63,370 nt of DNA. Origin: Candidatus Helarchaeota ASGARD archaeon Hel_GB_B. GTDB lineage: Archaea > Asgardarchaeota > Lokiarchaeia > Helarchaeales > HEL-GB-B. The notes below the pieces were generated by a model that worked only from the letters and a program-made list of their open reading frames with translations, made no database searches and was not told the origin of the DNA. A program made the translations under genes and the position numbers. Each line of letters opens with the position of its first letter. Position 1 is the first letter of the stretch. Shown piece by piece: positions 1-9,558 of the stretch. The stretch is from positions 1 through 63,370 of the forward strand of contig SUPR01000006.1 of the NCBI GenBank assembly GCA_005191425.1, given 5' to 3'.

Positions 1-664
1 GTAATAATATGTCCTTACTCCCAACAATAATTAATGTGGGAATTTTTATTTTATTTAACATTTCGCGAGTATCATGATGTTCAATTGCATATGATTGATT
101 AACATAATCTTGGGCTCTTGTGGGATCAGTCTGAAAATCTTGTTTTAACATTTCATAAAGGACAGCATCTTTTTTTATCCTTCGTACAAAAGAATTAGAG
201 AACAATGCGGGTAATAACTCATTCATTTTTTCTTCTTCGGATTTACTTTCTAATGATTTGATTATATCAATTAGTGGTTTGACATTACATTTTGCAGATG
301 TAGCTAATAGAATTAAAGTTTTTACTAATTCAGGATATTCTAATACAAAATGTTGAGCTATCATTCCGCCCATACTTATACCACATAAATGGATTTTAAC
401 TTGAATATCGAGATGCTCTAATAACTTTTTAATAATTTTGACATATAATTCCATCGTATATGGAAAATCTGGTCTTGAACTTTTTCCTACACCAATATTA
501 TCATAACAAATTACTCTCATCTTCTTTTTCTTAAAAAATGGTATTTGGAGCTGCCAACCACTTGATTTATGTCCCAACCCTTGTATTAATAAAATTGTTT
601 CTGGGCCTTTTCCTGAAACTTTATAATATATTTCTATGTTATCCTCAATCTTTAATTTTGGCAT
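1..664 (-). CDS. alpha/beta hydrolase, C-terminus cut off by window edge
   Basis: The frame is open from the ATG at 664 to the left edge, about 221 codons. The translation starts MPKLKIEDNIEIYY and shows an alpha/beta-hydrolase core: an oxyanion-type region IQGLGHKSSGW near residue 31, YDNIGVGKSS near 65, and the nucleophile elbow GISMGG near 102. The strand IIVGSKD near 215 should carry the catalytic acid. The catalytic His lies outside the window. The substrate cannot be told; esterases, lipases and C-C hydrolases share this pattern. It runs in the same direction as the threonine ammonia-lyase upstream, with only a 15-base gap after the ACT remnant. Confidence 0.85.
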   Translation of the reverse strand, partial: MPKLKIEDNIEIYYKVSGKGPETILLIQGLGHKSSGWQLQIPFFKKKKMRVICYDNIGVGKSSRPDFPYTMELYVKIIKKLLEHLDIQVKIHLCGISMGGMIAQHFVLEYPELVKTLILLATSAKCNVKPLIDIIKSLESKSEEEKMNELLPALFSNSFVRRIKKDAVLYEMLKQDFQTDPTRAQDYVNQSYAIEHHDTREMLNKIKIPTLIIVGSKDILL

Positions 665-679
665 TTTTTTACCTCTAAT

Positions 680-910
680 TTATTCTAATATTTTTGTATT
701 ATATTTCTTTAGAGATTTTAATATATTTTTAATATGGCTTGAATTTCTTGTTTCAATTTCAATTTCTACTTCAGCTTCTTTAAAAGGAACGTCTAATTTA
801 TTTCTGTTATGATTAATCGAAATAATATTGGCATTATTATTTTTTATTATTTCTAATAATTTTAATAATGAGCCAGGTGTATCAAGTAATTTAGTAGAAA
901 ATTTTAGCAA
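680..910 (-). pseudogene. ACT domain detached from threonine ammonia-lyase
   Basis: This 76-residue stretch (TTG start, then LKFSTKLLDTPGSLLKLLEI) is an ACT domain like the C-terminal regulatory part of threonine ammonia-lyase. It is in the same frame as the catalytic gene upstream. That gene ends at a TAA (928-926), and the next codons read KESGR and then straight into this domain. The linker RG-x-KESGRLLKF matches what full-length family members have around this junction, so a single sense-to-TAA change, for example TTA to TAA, explains the split. It could still be made separately from the TTG, although no good ribosome-binding site precedes it. ACT domains of this enzyme usually bind amino acids and control activity. 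Confidence 0.6.
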
Positions 911-925
911 GCGACCGCTTTCTTT

Positions 926-1894
926 TTAACCTCTAATTATAATTCTATTTAATAAATTGACATCAATATTACCTCCAGATATAATTACTGCAATTTTTTT
1001 GTTTTTTATTGCTTTAAAGTATTTATTATATAGAATTGCAGCAAGACCTACCGCACCTGCCCCTTCAACAACGATCTTTGCACGCTCCATAAGCATCAGA
1101 ATTGCGTTTGCAATTTGGTCATCATTTACTTGGACAATTTTGTCCACATTTTCTTTTATTATATTAAATGTTAAATTTCCAGGCTTTTTAACGGCAATCC
1201 CATCTGCTATAGTAAGACCGTTTGGCTCTAAATGAATTAATTTATGTTTTTCAAAAGAATGATACATAGAATTAAATGATTCACTCTGAACTCCAATTAT
1301 TTTTATATCTGGGTTAATTCCTTTACAATAAGCTGCGATACCAGAGATAAGTCCCCCACCACCTACTGGGACAACAACAATGTCTGTTTTTGGCATTTGT
1401 TCTAATATTTCTAATCCAATGGTTCCCTGACCATAAATAATATCAAAATCATTATATGCCTGGATAAAGGTAAGGTTATTCTCTTCTTTAATTTGCATTG
1501 CATGATTAAATGCTTCATCATATGTAATACCAGCAGTAATAATCTTAGCACCATAACTCTCAATAGCCATAATTTTGTTAAGTGGAGTATTAACTGGAAC
1601 AACAACATTACAATTATATCCCTGTAGTTTTGCAGCTAGTGCTACAGCTTGTCCATGATTTCCCGCCGAAGCAGTTATAATACCATTTTTTACTTCATCT
1701 TTATTTAATTGAAGTATTTTATTCATAGCACCTCTAATTTTGAATGACCCTGTTTTTTGAAAATTTTCTAATTTTAGATAAACTTCATTATTGACCATAT
1801 TACTGAAAGTAGTACTATAAATTAATGGCGTTTTTCTACAAAAATAACCAATTCTTTTATTAGCCTCTTGGATTTCTTTAATATGCTGTTTCAT
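926..1894 (-). CDS. ilvA: threonine ammonia-lyase, catalytic domain
   Basis: A PLP-dependent fold-type II enzyme of 322 residues that deaminates threonine (or serine) to the 2-oxo acid plus ammonia, the first step towards isoleucine or of threonine catabolism. The PLP lysine lies in GSFKIRG (about K52), the SAGNHGQ loop at 76-82 and the phosphate-binding GGGG loop at 178-181. The length matches catabolic, ACT-less enzymes (about 320-330 residues). However, an ACT domain continues in the same frame after the TAA, so the gene was probably once about 400 codons. The catalytic part looks intact and should be active, perhaps without feedback control. Serine dehydratase activity is also possible. 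Confidence 0.9.
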   Translation of the reverse strand: MKQHIKEIQEANKRIGYFCRKTPLIYSTTFSNMVNNEVYLKLENFQKTGSFKIRGAMNKILQLNKDEVKNGIITASAGNHGQAVALAAKLQGYNCNVVVPVNTPLNKIMAIESYGAKIITAGITYDEAFNHAMQIKEENNLTFIQAYNDFDIIYGQGTIGLEILEQMPKTDIVVVPVGGGGLISGIAAYCKGINPDIKIIGVQSESFNSMYHSFEKHKLIHLEPNGLTIADGIAVKKPGNLTFNIIKENVDKIVQVNDDQIANAILMLMERAKIVVEGAGAVGLAAILYNKYFKAIKNKKIAVIISGGNIDVNLLNRIIIRG

Positions 1895-2176
1895 TATATT
1901 TCATCAAACAATTTTATTTAGTATATGTTCAATCTTAAAATTGATTAAACTGCTTAATTTTATTTTAAATTAACTTTATTATTAATTAGATAAAGATTAA
2001 ACATAAAAATTTTTTATCTTAATTTAAAATAGGAAAATTTTTTTAATAAATTTTAGAAAATTTCTTTATATTTATTATAATTGAATAATATTTTTATTAG
2101 ACAATTCGATTATATCAAATATTTAACAATATTAAATTATTTTTTTTAAAATTAAAAGATTATAAAATGATTAATT

Positions 2177-3166
2177 ATGAAATATAGAATCTTGTTAATT
2201 GTATTACCATTTTATGTAATTATTAGTTTTATTGTATCTCATTATTTCTTGTTCGTACTGGGAACTTTAGAAGGACTCGTTTACGGACTAGTATATATTG
2301 GGATTGCTATCTGGATTACTGTAGAATTATTTATTTTTGGGATACATAAGACTGAAAGTCATTTTAAAGATATTTCACATCAATATATAGATGTAGAAAA
2401 TATTGAAATAGTATTTAATGATGGAATTAAATCAAGAGGTGTATATTATCGTTTATCATCTGAAACAATAGAAACTTCTGACGGGAAGAGATATCCAGAA
2501 CCGAGGCCCACTATTATATTTTTTCATGGGCTTATGGGAAGAAAAGAGAGTTCCGATAAATGGCTAATTCCTCTGACGCATATGGGATATTTGACTTTTT
2601 CCTTTGACCAAATAGTCCGAAAAGGACAAAAAGGTTTATTTCAAACGCTTAATGATACATCCAAAGTATTAGATATTGTTTGCAATACATCTGATGTTAA
2701 AATTGGTTCAATATGTTGTATTGGAATATCATTAGGAGGGATTATGGTATTAACAAAATGTTATGTAGATAACCGAGTTGCTATGGTTATTGGGATGAGT
2801 ACAATACATGATTTTGCAGTATTTTGTGATGTTAAAAACCAGTTTTTATCCCTTGGCTGGTATGTCAAACGGCAAATGTCAAAAAATGCTATTCAAGAAA
2901 ATACCTTGAAAACTACACCGCATTATTATTTAAAAAACGACCCGGAATTCAATAAAAACCGAGTATTTCTTATTCATGGTAAGAAAGATTCCTTCTTTCC
3001 CCCATCAATTTCTTTTTATTTAAATAAAAAACAAGCTAATATTCCTGATAAAAATACTCTTCTTTTAGATTGTGGACATGGGCTTGATGGACAAGAAACT
3101 TTAATTCTAGGGACTATTATCAAATGGTTAAACGAAAATGATGCAATGAGAATAATAACTAAATAG
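2177..3166 (+). CDS. membrane-anchored alpha/beta hydrolase
   Basis: 329 residues. Two hydrophobic segments at about 5-60 anchor the protein in the membrane. A hydrolase domain follows: FFHGLMGRKES near residue 118 (oxyanion region), nucleophile elbow GISLGG near 186, catalytic acid in HGKKDSF near 274, and His in DCGHGLDG near 301. All three triad positions are present, so it should be active. It is related in layout to the larger hydrolase at 7.2-9.3 kb, whose motif GLFARKE resembles GLMGRKE here. The substrate is unknown; a dienelactone-hydrolase or acyl-esterase type role is possible. The stop is TAG, showing that TAG is an ordinary stop in this genome. Confidence 0.8.
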   Translation: MKYRILLIVLPFYVIISFIVSHYFLFVLGTLEGLVYGLVYIGIAIWITVELFIFGIHKTESHFKDISHQYIDVENIEIVFNDGIKSRGVYYRLSSETIETSDGKRYPEPRPTIIFFHGLMGRKESSDKWLIPLTHMGYLTFSFDQIVRKGQKGLFQTLNDTSKVLDIVCNTSDVKIGSICCIGISLGGIMVLTKCYVDNRVAMVIGMSTIHDFAVFCDVKNQFLSLGWYVKRQMSKNAIQENTLKTTPHYYLKNDPEFNKNRVFLIHGKKDSFFPPSISFYLNKKQANIPDKNTLLLDCGHGLDGQETLILGTIIKWLNENDAMRIITK

Positions 3167-3256
3167 AAAATTAAGAGGTAGACGATAAAACTGTTATTTT
3201 ATTTTAAATATAAATAATAGAGAGAATAATGAACTATGTGTTTTTTAAAATCAATG

Positions 3257-3862
3257 TTAAATTTTTGTTAATTCATCTAATTTCTTATTAATTAAGTCTA
3301 TTTTTTTATCGATTTCTGCTATAATTGGTTCTTTTTTTAATTCATTAATCAGGTTATTACAACAGACGAAATTAATAGCAATAGCTTCAACATAATTATA
3401 AGTCTTATTACACGATTTACATTGGAATAGGACTTCATTCTCGAATAATTTTTTTTCATTAATTAGAATAGACTTTTTCTTGATCAAGTTTTTATGAATT
3501 TTATACATTAATTTATCCAAATTAAATTCATATTCGTTATCTGGATAACTACTCACTAATTTATCACTAAAAGTTTTTTGGTTTATAAAGCCAAAAGAAA
3601 CTAATTCATAAATAGCCCGTAATAAGTTAGATGATTTTCCAAATTCGTCCATTAATTGATTCAAATTTTTATTTTCTTCGATTAAAGAGGTCAATATATC
3701 AATTTTTAGGTCAATATCTTCCTGTCTTAATAAAGACATACCGTAATCAATAAGATCAATAAGGTACTGGTTTTTTCCATATTTGTTATTTTTTGATTTT
3801 AAGAACCCACCAATTGATTTTCTTGGTTTTTGAATATTTATTGTAGAAAAATTAAGTTCCAT
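3257..3862 (-). CDS. transcription factor E (TFIIE-alpha)-like protein
   Basis: 201 residues. The middle (about 45-110) looks like a winged helix with two helices and a wing before FNLDKLMYKIHKNLIKKK, the charged linker helix found in archaeal TFE. After it comes a zinc-ribbon-like segment with CKSCNKTYNYVEA near residue 148, the TFE first knuckle plus aromatic stretch. The second knuckle is degenerate: FVCCNNL where TFE normally has F-x-C-P-x-C-G. TFE helps open promoter DNA with TBP, TFB and RNA polymerase. A strong Shine-Dalgarno (AAGGGG) supports the ATG. This may be a divergent paralogue rather than the housekeeping TFE; it neighbours two other likely DNA-binding proteins. Confidence 0.55.
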   Translation of the reverse strand: MELNFSTINIQKPRKSIGGFLKSKNNKYGKNQYLIDLIDYGMSLLRQEDIDLKIDILTSLIEENKNLNQLMDEFGKSSNLLRAIYELVSFGFINQKTFSDKLVSSYPDNEYEFNLDKLMYKIHKNLIKKKSILINEKKLFENEVLFQCKSCNKTYNYVEAIAINFVCCNNLINELKKEPIIAEIDKKIDLINKKLDELTKI

Positions 3863-4146
3863 TTTTAAACCCCTTTAATTTTAATTTTATTTTCAAAATT
3901 TTTAACTTTTTTAATAATATATTATTCATTCTTCTATTAATAATTGATGGTCATATAATATAAATACTTCACATTTTGGATTTAAGGAGGAGAAAAATTC
4001 AGACCAATTTGATTTTTTGTAAATTATAATAGAATAAATTATTGTATATATGTTTTAGATGATTTAAAATTAATAAATGAAAGAAATATGGAAATATTTA
4101 AGAGGAAATTTGGATGTTGGAAGATTTTTTGGAATATATTATAGAT

Positions 4147-4773
4147 TTATGAACTATAAAGTTCAGGATTAGTTTCAATTTTTTTAAAAATATATTTAAA
4201 GAGGTCTTTTCTGAATTGTTTTGGGATTAGTTCCAATTTTTCCATTATTATCTGAACTAATTCTTCGATAAGTGGTTTATACGGATAATAATTTATTGAT
4301 TTTAATTTTGTCAATTCGCGCTTGATTATTCTGTTAATGATAGCTCCTTCTAATGATTCTGTGTCCAGCCAAAAAGGTCTAGAATTTTTATCATGTATTC
4401 GGTAAATCATTAGTGCATTTTGTATTCTATTAATGTACCAGTTCAAGCTATTCAATGAAACACCTTTAAACCGTTTAATAAAATCTTTTTTAGACTCATA
4501 TCTATAAAGGCAGTCTTTAGTGGGAGTATGAGAAACAATATAAACTGCTGCTGCAAAGAATCCAGTTTTTTCTTGAGGCCATTCAGGATGAATTGTGTAT
4601 AGGAATCTTGATAATAAATTAAGAGCTTTATAAATTGTTTCTTCATCAAAGTTGCAGCTTCTATAGAAAAAGTTAGCTTCTTTAATATATTGTTTAATAT
4701 ACTCAGTTCTCATTAATTTAAATAACTTTTGTTTTTCTATACTATTTTCTAGTGATTTAAAATTTCTATTCAT
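4147..4773 (-). CDS. helical protein with cyclin/TFB-like segment, function unknown
   Basis: I chose the ATG at 4773 (208 residues), preceded by GGATGG. A longer reading to 5073 would run through the divergent gene on the other strand and looks like its shadow. The protein is all-helical. The part KTGFFAAAVYIVSHTPTKD near residue 70, followed by an HTH-like SLNSLNWYINRIQNAL, resembles one cyclin repeat as found in TFB/TFIIB, where AAA-[LV]-YI marks the repeat. There is no zinc ribbon or B-finger, so it is not a full TFB. The neighbours, a TFE-like factor and a ribbon-helix-helix protein, fit a role at promoters, but this is inference from weak similarity. Confidence 0.5.
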   Translation of the reverse strand: MNRNFKSLENSIEKQKLFKLMRTEYIKQYIKEANFFYRSCNFDEETIYKALNLLSRFLYTIHPEWPQEKTGFFAAAVYIVSHTPTKDCLYRYESKKDFIKRFKGVSLNSLNWYINRIQNALMIYRIHDKNSRPFWLDTESLEGAIINRIIKRELTKLKSINYYPYKPLIEELVQIIMEKLELIPKQFRKDLFKYIFKKIETNPELYSS

Positions 4774-4915
4774 AGTGCTTCCATCCAAAAATTTTTGATA
4801 AATTAAAGAATTATCGAAAAGATATAATATTGATATATTATTTATATCTATTCGAAAACGTTTATAAATATTTTTGATATAAATTTTATATAGAGAAATT
4901 TGTCGGTAAAATATA

Positions 4916-5407
4916 ATGAGTTCATCAAATTCTAATTCGGGAAAAAATAATGAAAATTTAGAGGATGAAATTGAACAGATTGTTAAAGTTTGGAGGGAAA
5001 AAAGAGATAAAATTGAGGATGAAATTATTTCAATAAAAGATTTAGCAAAAGAACTAGGAGAAAGTAAAAGCAAATTATCAAATTTATTAATAGATGTTTT
5101 AAATAAAATTATGAATAAAATAGAAGATAATTATATTTTTAAAGATGAATTAATGGAAATGTTTGGTATAACAAAACGAGATTTTGAAGAAATATTAAAA
5201 AAAGCAGGATATGAAAGCACTGAATCTAAAGTCTATAAAAATATAAAAGTACAACTTTTGCTAAGATTAGATCCAATGGCATTAGATTTGATTGAAGATT
5301 GTATCCCCTACTATGGATCTTCAAAAACTGCTGTTGTTAGACAGATGATCATTGATTTTTATACAAAACATCATGATGAAATTGAGAAAGTAAGAAGAAG
5401 CCATTAA
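4916..5407 (+). CDS. ribbon-helix-helix DNA-binding protein with coiled-coil N-terminus
   Basis: 163 residues. Residues 10-50 are highly charged and predicted helical (EIEQIVKVWREKRDKIEDE). Residues 42-95 contain helix-turn-helix-like helices (IKDLAKELGESKSKLSN and ELMEMFGITKRDFEEIL). The C-terminus, KVQLLLRLDPMALDLIEDC then GSSKTAVVRQMIIDFY, has the beta-strand/helix/helix pattern of CopG/MetJ ribbon-helix-helix dimers. It likely acts as a transcription regulator or chromatin-associated protein. It is divergent from the cyclin-like gene, with about 140 bases between the two ATGs that should hold both promoters. Confidence 0.65.
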   Translation: MSSSNSNSGKNNENLEDEIEQIVKVWREKRDKIEDEIISIKDLAKELGESKSKLSNLLIDVLNKIMNKIEDNYIFKDELMEMFGITKRDFEEILKKAGYESTESKVYKNIKVQLLLRLDPMALDLIEDCIPYYGSSKTAVVRQMIIDFYTKHHDEIEKVRRSH

Positions 5408-5456
5408 AAATAATAAAAATACGGATAGAGATTTTATCCATGGTACAAATTTATTT

Positions 5457-7040
5457 TTAAAAGTTATGATATATAACTAATATTATATCGTCAATGGACT
5501 TCATTTTATTGACTAATTCATCAGATGGTTCTTGATCAGTTTTTAAGACCATTAACTGAGTCTTTGATTTTTCATGGCGAGCCACTTGTAATTCAGCAAT
5601 ATTAATGTTATTATTACCTAAAAAGGTGGTTATTTTACCAATCATACCAGGTTTATCGACATGTTTTATTATGAAAATTTTACCAGTTGGTGAAAATGAA
5701 ATATTGAAGTCATTTATTTTGATAATTTCAATATAACCATCGGAATATACTTTACCAATAATTTCAGAGGCGACTTTATTGTGGTCCATGATTTGAACGG
5801 ATAATAAATTTTCAAAACTTTTTCCACTTCTTACAGATTCAACGATCCCAAGATTACGTTCTTTTGCTATTAGAACTGAATTTACAATGCTAATTCTAGT
5901 ACTTACTAAAGGTTTTAAGAAGACAGCGAGGAAATGTCTTGTTAATGTTTTTCGGAGATTTTCTGGTAATGATTCTGGGTAATTAAGAATAATACTGTCA
6001 AAAGGAAGGTTTAATTTTACAAGTAATTTTGCTAAGTTTATAGATAATTGGCGATAGGGTGTATAGATATCCTTGGTCTCGCTATCTAATCTTGGGAAAT
6101 TAACTGGAAATTCAGGGGCTAGTCCATTAAGAACGTCAATTGTCCCTTCAAGAATTCTCCAGCTAACATTTTTTTGTGCATCAATAGTTGAAGCGCCTAT
6201 ATGAGGAGTGACAATTATTTTATCATTTTTAAGGAATTCTTCATTTTTTTCGAGAGATTTTTCGATTACATCTAGTCCTGCTGCCTTTACAATTCCTTCG
6301 TTTATTGCTCTTAATAGAGCCTCTGAATCTACAATACCGCCTCTAGATGTATTAATAAAATATACGCCTTTTTTCATCAATAAAAAATGTTCCCATTTTA
6401 TCAAATGGAATGTAGTTTTATTAAGAGGAACATGTATTGAAATAACATCAGATTTTCTCAATATATCCTCAAAACTGGTTAATTCAGTACCCAATTCATC
6501 TTTTAAATTTGACGAAATATAGGGGTCATATGCTAGGATTTTCATACCAAATGCTCTTGCTCTATGTGCAACTCGTCTTCCAATTCGGCCAAAACCAATA
6601 ATACCTAAGACTTTATTTCGCAATTCTAGGCCTGATAAATCTTTTCTATTAAAATTACATTCGGATGTTCTATTAACAGCTGTCTTAAAATGCCTACAAG
6701 TACTTATTATTAACCCCATTGCTAAATCTGCTACGCTATCAAGACTTTCTTCAGGTGCATTTATAACCAGAATACCCTTCTTTTCGGCATAATCTACATC
6801 AATATTATCAGTCCCAACACCTGCACGACCAATAACTTCTAAATTTTTACCAGCATCTAATAGTTCTCTGTCTACAATAGTTTTACTCCTTATAATTAAG
6901 GCATTGACATCTCCGATCTTTTCTAAAATTATCTTTCGGTTTGGGGTTCCATTTAATATAATAAATTCATAATTCGTTTTGTTTTTAAAATGGTCTATAG
7001 CTTCTTGGTCTAACTTTTCTGCAATTAAAATTTTTTTCAT
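5457..7040 (-). CDS. serA: D-3-phosphoglycerate dehydrogenase
   Basis: 527 residues, the usual length of the long SerA type. It oxidises 3-phosphoglycerate to 3-phosphohydroxypyruvate, the first step of serine synthesis in the cytoplasm. The substrate domain has GRAGVGTDNID at 71-81. The NAD-binding GFGRIG lies at 149-154, the catalytic Arg in NTSRGGIVD near 233, and the catalytic His in PHIGAST near 280. An intervening domain (about 310-450) leads into a C-terminal ACT domain (FIIKHVDKPGMIGKITTFL onwards) that probably binds serine. All key residues are present. Together with threonine ammonia-lyase nearby it suggests amino-acid metabolism in this part of the window. Confidence 0.95.
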   Translation of the reverse strand: MKKILIAEKLDQEAIDHFKNKTNYEFIILNGTPNRKIILEKIGDVNALIIRSKTIVDRELLDAGKNLEVIGRAGVGTDNIDVDYAEKKGILVINAPEESLDSVADLAMGLIISTCRHFKTAVNRTSECNFNRKDLSGLELRNKVLGIIGFGRIGRRVAHRARAFGMKILAYDPYISSNLKDELGTELTSFEDILRKSDVISIHVPLNKTTFHLIKWEHFLLMKKGVYFINTSRGGIVDSEALLRAINEGIVKAAGLDVIEKSLEKNEEFLKNDKIIVTPHIGASTIDAQKNVSWRILEGTIDVLNGLAPEFPVNFPRLDSETKDIYTPYRQLSINLAKLLVKLNLPFDSIILNYPESLPENLRKTLTRHFLAVFLKPLVSTRISIVNSVLIAKERNLGIVESVRSGKSFENLLSVQIMDHNKVASEIIGKVYSDGYIEIIKINDFNISFSPTGKIFIIKHVDKPGMIGKITTFLGNNNINIAELQVARHEKSKTQLMVLKTDQEPSDELVNKMKSIDDIILVIYHNF

Positions 7041-7168
7041 TTACAATCCAATCTTTAAATTTATTTTGATAATTTAATATAATAAGTAATTTTAATTTTT
7101 TGAACTCAAAAGTTATTAGTTATTAGTATTATTATAATGTCAAATTAAAAACTCTTTAACAAATTTAA

Positions 7169-9328
7169 ATGGTGATAATAATTCGAATATATAAATATTT
7201 TAAAGGAATTTTTCTGATTGTCGGTATAATACTAATGACAATAGGAGTTATATTGGGTGCTAACTTTAAATATAATTTATCTGGAGTAACATTTACACCA
7301 TTTCAAATATCTGCTTCGGAAACAGCGGCATATGGTAATTATGCTGCATATAATCAATCAGGAGTAGTAATTAGAGGAACAATTATTCAACCTAAAATTC
7401 CAGTCTATTCATCGGGAGGATTAAGGCCTGCGGTATTCTTTTTTCACGGGCTTTTTGCAAGAAAAGAATTTCATTATCATTATGCAATTGAGCTTGCTAG
7501 GGCAGGATTTGTAGTAATATGTCCAGATCATGGTGGAATGGGCGATTCTATCGGAACTTTCAAGTTGGGATGGGATATAATTCCATTTGTAATGACAGTA
7601 ATTGACCATTTACCAGCTCTTAACGCGACATATCACCTAAGAATTAATGGGAGCGCAGTAGGGGCTACTGGACATTCGTATGGTGGAATATCAACACTTT
7701 ATGCCGGGCTTTATCGACCATATAATAAGACCACAGGCAGAGGAGTTTCAGCTTGCGCTTCGATTTGGTCATGGTCAAATTTTACTCAGACAATTCAATA
7801 TATGGTATCAAATTATGGTGACCCTCCCTGGCAACTTCTTGAGCTAGTGAATTTACAATATATTCTGGCAGATCCTTATGGCGCTGATAATATGGCTGCA
7901 AATATTGAAGCTCGAAATACCATAGATAAGGTCAATGGGACTTCTGGAAATTATCTACCACCAAATTGGTTGTTAATTACATCTTGGGATGATGGATTTG
8001 TTCTACCCGAATGGCAAATAGAATTAATGGCTAATGCATGTTATGACAATTCCAATCCGTCATTAAGTTCATCTGTATACTATAATTATATTAAAAATAA
8101 CATAACATATGCTAATAATTTTACATGGCAAAAACCTGGTGGGTCATTTAAAAATAGGTCTATGAGGCAAATTTTCTTACCAAGAGATACATATGGATTC
8201 CCAATGGGCCATTTGACTGAAGGCTTTTTAGTACCACCATTAATAATGTTATTAAATTGGTTTGGAAATGCGTTTAACTGGAATGTATCAAATGAAATTT
8301 CAAGAATACAAGCTGAAGAAATTGATTTAAGCAGGACTATTTCATTTTGGCCGGCTCCAATTCAAGGACTAGTAATTCAAATGTATTTAGGACCTATATT
8401 AATAATATTAGGGCTCATTGTTTCGATTTTTCCAATAATTAGCTATTTGGCTAGAGGAAAGCGGTCTGATGATGAGTATCAAATATCACAATTTACATTT
8501 CCAAAAGGTACTTCATTATCTACAAAAGAATCTCTGGCATTTATTGCTATATTTAGTGCAATATATATCGGAATTTCTTTACCTTCATTGTTAATATCTA
8601 GCTATTTTAATATAAAGCTATTAATTCCATATTTGGTAGCAGACTCGCTTGCTTCAAGTTGGCTTATTAAAAGCTTAATTGGAATTGCTATATTAATACC
8701 AATTCTCTGGATTTATTTCAACAAGTATAATCAGAATTTTACTGATATTGGTATTTCGTTTGATAAAAAGAAATTACTATATTCTGCTATTGTGGGTATT
8801 GGATTTCCTCTGATTTTCTTTGGACTATGGGATTTATTGAACCTTTTCACTACATTTCCATTATTAATCCCTATGCCAAGTCCTACAGTCGGATATCTTG
8901 GATTTGCTATATTGCTATTGTTTATATTCATTTCTGCTATTATTGACGAGCTATTTTTAAGAGGATTAATACAAACAAAAATGGAAGCAAAAATACAGGA
9001 AAGTAACAGAATTACTCATAATAAGAGGATTAAAAAATGGATAGCATATTTTATTTCAGTGATTCTAAGTTTAATATTAACTTTAACAGCAACATTGGGT
9101 TCACTTATATTAACAGTAAGTCCAGCTGCTTTCCTAGGCAATATTGATGGTACAAATTTCGCAACCCCAATCTTACTTCTAGGTGTTATTGTTTCATTAG
9201 TCCCATCGATAGTCAATCCATATATCTATCAAAGAACTCGATCTATTTGGGCATGCGTATTCTTTACAACAATCTTCTTAGGTATATTTTTTACTTCTAG
9301 GCTTGGTCTAGGACTGACTACTTTCTAA
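7169..9328 (+). CDS. fusion of alpha/beta hydrolase and CPBP-like membrane protein
   Basis: 719 residues. One membrane segment (about 10-33) is followed by a hydrolase domain of about 370 residues: FFHGLFARKEFHYHY near 91, CPDHGGMG near 118, and nucleophile elbow GHSYGG near 168. From about 410 there are eight or so membrane segments. Within them IIDELFLRGLIQ near 594 has the E-x3-R motif of the CPBP (CAAX-protease/bacteriocin-processing) family, in the form DELFLR. The second family motif with its His is not obvious, so proteolytic activity is doubtful. The hydrolase part probably faces outside. The role is unknown; lipid or cell-surface processing is a guess. Confidence 0.75.
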   Translation: MVIIIRIYKYFKGIFLIVGIILMTIGVILGANFKYNLSGVTFTPFQISASETAAYGNYAAYNQSGVVIRGTIIQPKIPVYSSGGLRPAVFFFHGLFARKEFHYHYAIELARAGFVVICPDHGGMGDSIGTFKLGWDIIPFVMTVIDHLPALNATYHLRINGSAVGATGHSYGGISTLYAGLYRPYNKTTGRGVSACASIWSWSNFTQTIQYMVSNYGDPPWQLLELVNLQYILADPYGADNMAANIEARNTIDKVNGTSGNYLPPNWLLITSWDDGFVLPEWQIELMANACYDNSNPSLSSSVYYNYIKNNITYANNFTWQKPGGSFKNRSMRQIFLPRDTYGFPMGHLTEGFLVPPLIMLLNWFGNAFNWNVSNEISRIQAEEIDLSRTISFWPAPIQGLVIQMYLGPILIILGLIVSIFPIISYLARGKRSDDEYQISQFTFPKGTSLSTKESLAFIAIFSAIYIGISLPSLLISSYFNIKLLIPYLVADSLASSWLIKSLIGIAILIPILWIYFNKYNQNFTDIGISFDKKKLLYSAIVGIGFPLIFFGLWDLLNLFTTFPLLIPMPSPTVGYLGFAILLLFIFISAIIDELFLRGLIQTKMEAKIQESNRITHNKRIKKWIAYFISVILSLILTLTATLGSLILTVSPAAFLGNIDGTNFATPILLLGVIVSLVPSIVNPYIYQRTRSIWACVFFTTIFLGIFFTSRLGLGLTTF

Positions 9329-9352
9329 AAAATACATAAAATTTTCATTTTA

Positions 9353-9361
9353 TTTTTTTTT
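9353..9361 (+). terminator. T-rich terminator candidate
   Basis: A run of nine T residues about 25 bases after the stop of the hydrolase/CPBP gene. Archaeal RNA polymerase can stop at such oligo-T tracts without a hairpin. In AT-rich DNA such runs also occur by chance. Confidence 0.35.
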
Positions 9362-9558
9362 GTTTATGAAAAATGAATAAATTATCCAGTTTACCACTAT
9401 TTTTCAAATTATGTTTTCAAGAGTAAGAATACCAAAATCTTCGGTTTCTAAGATATTTAAAATAAATTGGTTTATTAATTATGTAAAAATTATTATTAAA
9501 TCGAAAAAGTAAAATTAAAATAAATTAGATAAGATAAAATTATGCTTATTTTAATTTA

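Noticed and set aside
957..1235. Open frame opposite to threonine ammonia-lyase
   Set aside because: It is an antisense shadow of a clear gene, with no ribosome-binding site or family similarity. The same holds for other antisense frames in the window.
4774..5073. N-terminal extension of the cyclin-like gene to 5073
   Set aside because: It runs antisense to the RHH gene and its composition (many Ser, Phe, Leu) looks like an antisense shadow.
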